A program made the position numbers and the translations under genes. Shown one piece after another: positions 6,501 to 13,158 of a stretch of DNA of 15,724 bases (its first letter is position 1; each line of letters opens with the position of its first letter). The notes beneath the pieces were generated by a model. That model saw nothing but the letters and a program-made list of their open reading frames with translations. It was not told where the DNA came from and ran no database searches. Origin of the DNA: an uncultured Roseburia sp. (GTDB lineage: Bacteria > Bacillota > Clostridia > Lachnospirales > Lachnospiraceae); NCBI GenBank assembly GCA_900548205.1, contig URJS01000060.1:1-15724 (forward strand). The letters run 5' to 3'.

Positions 6501-9500
6501 TTAATCTCTTTCACCATTCTTTTCAATGCTCTTTTCCACAACTTTTACATTGCTTTTCCCTAAAAAGTTAGTTAAATTGTTCACAATGTCCTCATTGATG
6601 TGAATACTATAATTTTTCGGCAGCTTTTTCATCGCCTTTATCGATGAAATATAAATGACCACCGTATCTTTTCCGTCAGAATCACGAAGCTTTGCATAGA
6701 GCTCGTCCTCCTTATCCGCAAACTCCTCCTTTGTCGCAAATTGCAGCCAAAGCTCCTTTTTTGTATCTTCAAAGGAAACAATACTCTCACAGATCAGCTT
6801 GCCGTTCTTATCCTCCTCCACCGTTGCCTTCCCGCGGATAAATACCTTCGCATCCGTGTTCATCAGATGGTGATATTTCTCATAATCCCGTGGAAATACG
6901 ATGACCTCCACGGTTCCAAATAAATCCTCCACGGTCAAAAACGCCATTGCCTTATTATTTTTTGTGTATTTCATCGTCCGTTCCGTGATCATACCGCCGA
7001 TCGTAACGGTCTGCTGATCGGCGATCTTTACCGTGCCGCTCTCCTCCTCGATCATAAAATCCGTCGTAACGGCAGATATGTTTTTACGCCATTTTTCCTC
7101 GTATTCCTCGAGCGGATGACCGCTTAGGTAAATGCCGAGCACCTCCTTTTCAAAGCCAAGCCGAAGCTCCTTGCTGTACTCGGGAACATCCGGGTACTGC
7201 ACCTCGTAAGACTTCTTCTCCTCCCCAGAAACAAGGTCAAACAGGGACATCTGCCCCTCCATCGACTTCTTCCTGTCTGCATTCAGCTGATCGATCAGCG
7301 TCGGAAAAACCATCATCATCTGCTGGCGGTTTCCATCGAGACTGTCACACGCCCCTGCCTTGATCAGATTTTCCACGGCACGCTTATTGACCTCTCGCCC
7401 CGCCACCCGCTCAATAAAGCCTTGCAGCGTCTGGAAGCATCCGTTTTCCTCCCGCTCCGTTACGATCAGGTCTACCACCGGACGTCCGATGCTCTTGATC
7501 GCATAAAGACCATATCGGATCCCTTCTTCTGTTGCGGCAAAACGCCCGTCTCCCGCATTAATATCCGGCGGCAGCACCGCGATCCCCATCTGACGGCAGG
7601 TGTAGATATACTCTGCAACCTTGCGCGGATTGTCGATGACCGAGGTCATTAACGCCGCCATAAACTCCAGCGGATAATAATACTTCAGATATGCGGTCTG
7701 GTAGGAAACGACCGCGTATGCCGCCGCATGGGATTTATTAAACGCATATTTCGCAAAATCAACCATGGAATCGTAAATCTGATTTGCCGCCTGCTCGCTG
7801 ATCCCGTTCGCGATACAGCCGCGGATCCCCTGCTCCTCATTACCGTAGACAAAATTCTGCCGCTCCGCGTCAATGATATACTGCTTCTTCTTACTCATGG
7901 CACGTCGGATATTATCTGCCTGTCCCATTGTATAGCCGGCAAGATTCTGCACGATCTGCATGACCTGCTCCTGATAGACGATGCAGCCGTAGGTCGGCTC
8001 CAGGATCGGCTCCAATTCCTTGCAGATATAAGAGATTCCCTCCTTATCATTTTTTCCTTTGATATATTTGGGAATAAAGTCCATAGGACCCGGACGATAG
8101 AGGGAAATTCCGGCGATCACATCCTCTAAGCTCTGCGGCTTTAGCTCCTTCATGAAATTCTTCATGCCCGCGCTTTCCAACTGGAAAATACCGTCGCATC
8201 TGCCCGTTCCGATCGAATCCAACACCCTTTTGTCATCATAATCAATCGCATCCACATCAATATGTATCCCATGATTTTTTTCCACAAGACCGACTGCATC
8301 CTGAATGACTGTAAGCGTCCGAAGTCCGAGAAAGTCCATTTTTAAAAGTCCCAGCTCCTCGATCGTCGTCATGACAAACTGTGTCGTGATCGTGCCGTCC
8401 GAGGCTCTTGAGAGCGGAACGTACTCATCCATCGCCTCCTCTGAGATCACAACGCCAGCGGCATGCATCGACGTATGACGCGGCATCCCCTCCAGACGCT
8501 TTGCCATGTCAATGAGTCCTTTTACCGTCTCATCCGTCTCATACATTGCGCGCAGCTCCGGGTTCATCACAAGCGCCTTCTCAATCGTGATATTTAATTC
8601 ATTCGGGATATTCTTGGCGATCGTATCGCAGAAATTGTAAGGAAGATCCATCACGCGCCCCACATCACGGATCACACCGCGGGCGGCAAGCGTACCAAAC
8701 GTGATGATCTGCGTTACACAGTCCTTGCCGTATTTCTCCACGACATAATCGATCACCTCGCCCCGTCTCTCATAGCAGAAATCAATATCAATATCCGGCA
8801 TCGTGACACGCTCCGGATTTAAGAAACGCTCAAAGAGCAGACTATAGCGGATAGGATCGATATTTGTGATCCCTGTCGTGTAGGAAACAAGACTTCCCGC
8901 AGCACTTCCGCGCCCCGGACCTACCGGAATGCCGTTTGTTCTGGCATAGTTGATAAAATCCCATACTATAAGGAAATAATCGACATAGCCCATCTTCCGA
9001 ATCACATCAAGCTCATAGTCAAGCTTCGGCAGCAGCTCCTCGTGGTTTGTGGGATAACGGCGTACCAACCCCTCATGGCAAAGCTTGTTCAGATACGTCC
9101 ATGCGTCATATCCCTCCGGCACATCAAAATGCGGCAGCTTTGTCACACCGAACTCAAGCTCGACCTGACAGCGGTCGGCAATCCTCTGCGTATTCAAAAG
9201 TGCCTCCTTTGCATAAGGAAACAGCGCCTGCATTTCCTCCTCGGACTTTACATAAAACTGTCCGCCCTCATAGCGCAGCCGGTTCTCATCGGAAAGCTTC
9301 TTTCCTGTCTGCAGGCAGAGCAAGACGTCATGCGCCTCCCAGTCCTCCGCCTTTGTATAATGTACATCATTTGTCACCACAAGCTCAATGCCAGTCTCCT
9401 GACTCATGCGGAGCAGCTGCGTATTGACTGTCTTTTGCTGCGGAATGCCATGATCCTGCAATTCCAGGAAAAAATTTCCCTTTCCGAAACACTGCTCGTA

Positions 9501-9983
9501 GCGGTATGCTACCTCCTTTGCCTCCTCATATAATCCACGCAGCAAATAACGCTGTACCTCCCCGCCGAGACAGGCGGAGAGGGCAATGATCCCCTCGTGA
9601 TACCGCCCTAAAATCTCCATATCAACACGCGGCTTATAATAGTAGCCCTCCACAAAGCCCGTCGATACGATCTTCATCAGATTCTGATACCCCTGATGAT
9701 TTTCAGCTAAAAGCACAAGATGATAATACCGATCCTCCCCGTGCGAGGTCTCGCGGTCAAATCTGGAATTTGGCGCAACATAGACCTCACATCCCAGAAT
9801 CGGATGAATCCCCGCTGCGCGCGCCGCCTTATAAAAATCAATCACGCCAAACATGACGCCGTGGTCTGTGATCGCCGCCGCCGTCATGCCAAGCTCCTTT
9901 ACTCTGTTTACATATTCTTTGATCTTATTGGAACCGTCCAAAAGGCTGTACTCCGTATGGACGTGTAAATGTACAAATGACAT
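6501..9983 (-). CDS. dnaE: DNA polymerase III alpha subunit (DnaE)
   Basis: Replicative C-family DNA polymerase, 1160 aa from the chosen start. The PHP domain (about 1-275) keeps its metal ligands: HLHVH at 5-9, TDH at 39-41 and NDVH at 205-208. The polymerase palm has GPGRGS at 355-360 and PDIDIDF at 396-402 (catalytic Asp397 and Asp399), with the third Asp at 550 in KMDFLGLRTL. A helix-hairpin-helix/tau-binding region follows, and an OB-fold lies near 980-1080 (VTIGGMITE). There is no DEDD exonuclease insertion, so this is DnaE, not PolC; Clostridia normally have both. Start ATG 9983 is chosen over one 20 codons upstream: it begins with the conserved SFVHLHVHT and has GGGAGAG just before it, and the longer form would overlap the promoter. 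Confidence 0.97.
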   Translation of the reverse strand: MSFVHLHVHTEYSLLDGSNKIKEYVNRVKELGMTAAAITDHGVMFGVIDFYKAARAAGIHPILGCEVYVAPNSRFDRETSHGEDRYYHLVLLAENHQGYQNLMKIVSTGFVEGYYYKPRVDMEILGRYHEGIIALSACLGGEVQRYLLRGLYEEAKEVAYRYEQCFGKGNFFLELQDHGIPQQKTVNTQLLRMSQETGIELVVTNDVHYTKAEDWEAHDVLLCLQTGKKLSDENRLRYEGGQFYVKSEEEMQALFPYAKEALLNTQRIADRCQVELEFGVTKLPHFDVPEGYDAWTYLNKLCHEGLVRRYPTNHEELLPKLDYELDVIRKMGYVDYFLIVWDFINYARTNGIPVGPGRGSAAGSLVSYTTGITNIDPIRYSLLFERFLNPERVTMPDIDIDFCYERRGEVIDYVVEKYGKDCVTQIITFGTLAARGVIRDVGRVMDLPYNFCDTIAKNIPNELNITIEKALVMNPELRAMYETDETVKGLIDMAKRLEGMPRHTSMHAAGVVISEEAMDEYVPLSRASDGTITTQFVMTTIEELGLLKMDFLGLRTLTVIQDAVGLVEKNHGIHIDVDAIDYDDKRVLDSIGTGRCDGIFQLESAGMKNFMKELKPQSLEDVIAGISLYRPGPMDFIPKYIKGKNDKEGISYICKELEPILEPTYGCIVYQEQVMQIVQNLAGYTMGQADNIRRAMSKKKQYIIDAERQNFVYGNEEQGIRGCIANGISEQAANQIYDSMVDFAKYAFNKSHAAAYAVVSYQTAYLKYYYPLEFMAALMTSVIDNPRKVAEYIYTCRQMGIAVLPPDINAGDGRFAATEEGIRYGLYAIKSIGRPVVDLIVTEREENGCFQTLQGFIERVAGREVNKRAVENLIKAGACDSLDGNRQQMMMVFPTLIDQLNADRKKSMEGQMSLFDLVSGEEKKSYEVQYPDVPEYSKELRLGFEKEVLGIYLSGHPLEEYEEKWRKNISAVTTDFMIEEESGTVKIADQQTVTIGGMITERTMKYTKNNKAMAFLTVEDLFGTVEVIVFPRDYEKYHHLMNTDAKVFIRGKATVEEDKNGKLICESIVSFEDTKKELWLQFATKEEFADKEDELYAKLRDSDGKDTVVIYISSIKAMKKLPKNYSIHINEDIVNNLTNFLGKSNVKVVEKSIEKNGERD

Positions 9984-10014
9984 CGCATCTCTCCCTGTTT
10001 TGTAAATTAGTTCC

Positions 10015-10025
10015 AGTATACCATA
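10015..10025 (-). promoter_or_regulatory. Extended -10 promoter of dnaE
   Basis: Minus-strand TATGG-TATACT is a TRTGN extended -10 with a 5/6 hexamer, 31 nt before the chosen dnaE ATG. There is no TTGACA-like -35 at the right distance, but AT-rich sequence lies upstream (10045-10095). It supports the shorter dnaE start, because the longer start at 10043 would be upstream of it. Confidence 0.6.
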
Positions 10026-10075
10026 GTTTTCCTGAAAAATCATTTACAAAAATTCTTTCCGGTGCCATTTTGAAA

Positions 10076-10187
10076 TTAACAGAAAATTTTAAGCTTGCCG
10101 GCATACAGACAGCCAACGGTGCTCTCACCGTCACATATCAGAATGCCGACGCAAATGTCCATGCCAAGCCGTCTTATGCCGTCTATC
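10076..10187. other. Unassigned structured, coding-like spacer between clpB and dnaE
   Basis: This spacer after the clpB stop has no recognised gene. It contains nested inverted repeats: outer CGGCAT (10099-10104)/ATGCCG (10143-10148) and inner ACGGTG (10116-10121)/CACCGT (10126-10131) with a CTCT loop. No U-tract follows on either strand, so it is not a standard terminator of clpB. Read on +, codons from about 10079 to 10187 have a purine-first, pyrimidine-last bias as real genes do; the minus frame also holds a 28-codon ORF (10076-10162). It may be a decayed gene fragment or a structured RNA end. No SD is seen for either reading. Confidence 0.3.
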
Positions 10188-12776
10188 TTATACTTCTTTC
10201 ACCTGCGCCGCAAGCTCATTCTCCTTAACATCGATCAGGATCGTATCCTTCGCTCTGACCTTGTCGGCAAGGATCAGCTTTGCGGACAGAGTCTCCACAT
10301 GCTTCTGTAAAAAACGCTTGAGCGGTCTTGCGCCATACATCGGGTCATATCCATGCTCTGTGATATAGCCCGCTGCTGCCTCCGTGAGCTCCACGCGAAT
10401 CTCCCGATCCTTAAGGCGGCGGTTTAAATCCTCCATCAAAAGTGTAATGATACTGCCGATGTCCTTTTTCGTCAGAGGCTTAAACATAATAATTTCATCC
10501 AGACGATTTAAAAATTCAGGACGAAAATGTCCGCGCAGCTCGTCTGTAACTGCCTCCTCACACGACGGATCAATCTCACCATTTTCATCGATCCCTTCCA
10601 GCAGATGCGCTGAACCAAGGTTTGAGGTCAAAATGATGATCGTATTCTTAAAGTCTACCGTCCGTCCCTGCGAATCAGTGATCCGCCCGTCATCCAGCAC
10701 CTGAAGCAGCACATGGAAAACATCCGGATGCGCTTTTTCAACCTCATCAAACAGTACTACAGAATATGGCTTTCTGCGGACTGCCTCCGTGAGCTGACCG
10801 CCCTCGTCATAGCCCACATATCCGGGAGGCGCTCCGATCAGACGGGACACCGAATATTTCTCCATATATTCGCTCATATCAAGCCGAACCATATTGGATT
10901 CATCATCAAACAGGCTTGCCGCCAGAGCCTTTGCCAGCTCGGTCTTTCCCACGCCAGTCGGACCTAAGAATAAGAAAGAGCCGATCGGCTTACTCGGATC
11001 CTTGATCCCTGCCTTTGATCGTATGATCGCCTCCGTCACCTTTGTAACACCCTCATTTTGTCCGATCACCCGCTTATGCAGCTCATCATCCAGATGCAGT
11101 GTCTTATTCCTCTCGCTCTCTGTCAGCTTTGCGATCGGTATTCCCGTCCAGCGTGAAATGATTCTGGCAATCTCCTCCTCGCTGACATTCTCATGTATTA
11201 AAGAAAGCTCGCGTTTTTTCACCTCGTCTTCCTCGATTTCCAGCTGTTTTTCCAGCTGCGGTAATCTGCCGTACTGCAGCTCCGCTGCTTTCTCAAGGTC
11301 ATAGTTCTGCTGTGCCAGCTTAATCTCGTTTCTGACTGCCTCCATCTCCTCACGGAGCTTCTGCACCTTTTCCACAGAGGATTTCTCATTCTCCCACTGT
11401 GCCTTTTTTGCACTAAATTCATCGCGCAGCTCGGCAAGCTCCTTTTGCAGATTTCCAAGACGCTCCTGACTTAAGCGGTCCGTCTCTTTTTTTAGGGCGG
11501 TCTCCTCAATCTCCATCTGCATAACACGGCGGTTTAACTCATCCAGTTCTGTCGGCATTGAATCCAGCTCCGTCTTGATCAGCGCGCACGCCTCATCCAC
11601 AAGGTCAATCGCCTTATCCGGCAAAAAACGATCAGAAATATAGCGGTTTGAAAGCACCGCTGCCGAAACGAGTGCGGAGTCTGTGATTTTAACGCCGTGA
11701 AATACCTCATAGCGCTCCTTTAACCCGCGCAGAATTGAGATCGTGTCCTCCACGGTTGGCTCGTCAACCATAACAGGCTGGAAACGCCGCTCCAATGCCG
11801 CATCCTTTTCAATATATTCTCGATACTCATCCAGCGTCGTCGCACCGATACAGTGCAGCTCGCCCCGGGCAAGCATCGGTTTTAGCAGCTGTCCCGCATC
11901 CATCGCCCCGTCTGTCTTTCCGGCGCCGACAATCGTATGCAGCTCATCAATAAATAAGATGATCTGTCCATCAGAGCTCTTGACCTCGTCCAAGACTGCT
12001 TTTAGACGCTCCTCAAACTCGCCGCGGTATTTTGCGCCCGCGATCAGCGCGCCCATATCAAGTGCAAACAGCCGTTTATCCTTTAAGCCCTCCGGCACAT
12101 CGCCCTTTACGATACGCTGCGCCAGACCTTCTACTACCGCCGTCTTTCCAACACCCGGCTCACCGATCAGCACCGGATTGTTTTTTGTCTTGCGCGATAA
12201 GATCCGAACCACATTGCGAATCTCATCGTCACGTCCGATGACCGGATCAAGCTTCTGCGCTCTGGCTCTCTCGACCATATCATAGCCGTATTTCTCCAGT
12301 GTATCATAGGTTGCCTCAGGGTTATCAGACGTAACGCGCTGATTTCCCCGTACCGTAAAGAGCGCCTGCAAAAACCGTTCCCTTGTAATTCCATACTCCT
12401 GAAAAATCTCCTTCATTGCCTTATTCGGATATTTTAAAAGTGTTAAAAATAAATGCTCGACAGAGACATACTCGTCTCCCATCTGCTTTGCCTCATCCTC
12501 CGCATGGATCAGCACTTTATTGAGGTCCTGCCCGATGAGCAGCTGTCCGCCGGACACCTTTACGCGCGCTGCCAGATGACGCTTTGCATTTTCCATAAAA
12601 TGCTCCGTCTGTATCTCCATCTTCTCGATCAGCTTTGGGATCAGACCATCCGCCTGTTCAAGAAGCGCCACAAGCAGGTGTTCCTGCTCAATCTCCTGAT
12701 TGCCATACTCGTAGGCAAGCTTTTCGCAGTCATTGATCGCCTCTACCGATTTCTGTGTAAATTTCTGAATGTTCAT
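10188..12776 (-). CDS. clpB: ATP-dependent disaggregase chaperone ClpB
   Basis: Hexameric AAA+ disaggregase that threads aggregated proteins through its pore together with DnaK. At 862 aa it matches full-length ClpB. Order: Clp N-domain (1-145), AAA-1 with Walker A GEPGVGKT 205-212, pore GAKYRGEF 247-254 (Tyr250) and Walker B Glu278; the long middle coiled coil (about 405-525) that distinguishes ClpB from ClpC/ClpA; AAA-2 with GPTGVGKT 605-612, pore GYVGYDEGG 652-660, Walker B LFDEVE 675-680; and a C-terminal sensor-2 domain with GARPLKR 815-821. No ClpP-docking IGF loop is seen. Start ATG 12776 is set by AGGAGGT just upstream and the conserved MNIQKFTQKS; a longer frame to 12887 would cross the promoter and CIRCE site and is rejected. 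Regulation is by HrcA. Confidence 0.97.
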   Translation of the reverse strand: MNIQKFTQKSVEAINDCEKLAYEYGNQEIEQEHLLVALLEQADGLIPKLIEKMEIQTEHFMENAKRHLAARVKVSGGQLLIGQDLNKVLIHAEDEAKQMGDEYVSVEHLFLTLLKYPNKAMKEIFQEYGITRERFLQALFTVRGNQRVTSDNPEATYDTLEKYGYDMVERARAQKLDPVIGRDDEIRNVVRILSRKTKNNPVLIGEPGVGKTAVVEGLAQRIVKGDVPEGLKDKRLFALDMGALIAGAKYRGEFEERLKAVLDEVKSSDGQIILFIDELHTIVGAGKTDGAMDAGQLLKPMLARGELHCIGATTLDEYREYIEKDAALERRFQPVMVDEPTVEDTISILRGLKERYEVFHGVKITDSALVSAAVLSNRYISDRFLPDKAIDLVDEACALIKTELDSMPTELDELNRRVMQMEIEETALKKETDRLSQERLGNLQKELAELRDEFSAKKAQWENEKSSVEKVQKLREEMEAVRNEIKLAQQNYDLEKAAELQYGRLPQLEKQLEIEEDEVKKRELSLIHENVSEEEIARIISRWTGIPIAKLTESERNKTLHLDDELHKRVIGQNEGVTKVTEAIIRSKAGIKDPSKPIGSFLFLGPTGVGKTELAKALAASLFDDESNMVRLDMSEYMEKYSVSRLIGAPPGYVGYDEGGQLTEAVRRKPYSVVLFDEVEKAHPDVFHVLLQVLDDGRITDSQGRTVDFKNTIIILTSNLGSAHLLEGIDENGEIDPSCEEAVTDELRGHFRPEFLNRLDEIIMFKPLTKKDIGSIITLLMEDLNRRLKDREIRVELTEAAAGYITEHGYDPMYGARPLKRFLQKHVETLSAKLILADKVRAKDTILIDVKENELAAQVKEV

Positions 12777-12858
12777 AGCGTACCTCCTGTTCCTATTCAC
12801 AGTATGCTTACATCCGCGTGTATCATACTCTTTTCCTTGATTCCCCGTTACAATTTGA

Positions 12859-12887
12859 GTTATAGCACCTATTGTTAGCACTGTCAA
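12859..12887 (-). promoter_or_regulatory. Sigma-A promoter of clpB overlapping CIRCE
   Basis: Minus-strand TTGACA (12887-12882), exact consensus, a 17-nt spacer ending in TGC, and TATAAC (12864-12859). The -35 box lies inside the CIRCE spacer, so HrcA bound there should block polymerase directly. The predicted 5' leader of clpB is about 75 nt. Confidence 0.85.
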
Positions 12888-12901
12888 TAGTCGAGTGCTA
12901 A
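12875..12901. promoter_or_regulatory. CIRCE operator (HrcA binding site)
   Basis: TTAGCACTG-N9-GAGTGCTAA. This matches the CIRCE consensus TTAGCACTC-N9-GAGTGCTAA with a single mismatch at the innermost base of one arm. It indicates that clpB belongs to the HrcA heat-shock regulon in this organism, as reported for class I genes; hrcA itself is outside the window. Confidence 0.93.
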
Positions 12902-12919
12902 TTTTAGAAAATATTTACT

Positions 12920-12947
12920 ATTATACTTAATTAAAAGACACTTACAA
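12920..12947 (-). promoter_or_regulatory. Possible second, upstream clpB promoter
   Basis: Minus-strand TTGTAA (12947-12942), a 16-nt spacer and a perfect TATAAT (12925-12920) in a very AT-rich stretch. A transcript from here would run through CIRCE. The -35 is 4/6 only. It could instead simply be an A/T-rich UP region for the promoter below. Confidence 0.4.
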
Positions 12948-13000
12948 AGAAACACCTTAATCCTCCGTGCAAAAACATAGAATCCACTTGACAGTGACAT

Positions 13001-13037
13001 AAAAACTGCCAGTAAGAAATACTTACTGGCAGAAAAA
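13001..13037 (-). terminator. Strong terminator of the sialidase-like gene
   Basis: CTGCCAGTAAG (13006-13016) pairs perfectly with CTTACTGGCAG (13022-13032): 11 bp, 5-nt loop. On the minus strand TTTTTATG follows; AAAAA lies on the other side, so the reverse direction also has a U-run preceding only. It sits 127 nt after the stop codon and about 55 nt before the clpB upstream promoter, insulating the two. Confidence 0.9.
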
Positions 13038-13158
13038 TTTACATTTTTCAATTTATTCAGGCGACATGTTTTACACGATCCTGATTTTCGATCATTTCCT
13101 CATGAAATGACCGGCATCAAAGCTTCACGTCTGCGAATGGCGCGCTATCTACAGAACA
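13038..13158 (-). other. 3' untranslated stretch of the sialidase-like gene
   Basis: No gene seen. On either strand it contains TCATTTC (13092-13098)/GAAATGA (13104-13110), a 7-bp stem with 5-nt loop and no U-tract. It is longer than usual between stop and terminator and may be a remnant or a stabilising 3' hairpin. Confidence 0.4.

Noticed and set aside
5688..6563. Long + strand open frame antisense to pfkA and the end of dnaE
   Set aside because: It has no SD or recognisable domain and mirrors a strongly conserved gene on the other strand; a shadow frame.
9984..10043. N-terminal extension of DnaE by 20 residues
   Set aside because: It lies across the extended -10 promoter and is unlike DnaE N termini, which begin SFVHLHVHT.
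11743..12285. 180-codon + strand frame antisense to clpB
   Set aside because: Ser/Arg/Pro-rich composition typical of a complement of a conserved AAA+ gene, with no start signals.
12777..12887. N-terminal extension of ClpB by 37 residues
   Set aside because: It would cover the promoter and part of CIRCE, has no SD, and the conserved ClpB N terminus with AGGAGGT begins at 12776.
12988..12993. Perfect TTGACA on + strand
   Set aside because: No -10-like hexamer at 16-18 nt downstream, and the sequence leads straight into a terminator hairpin.
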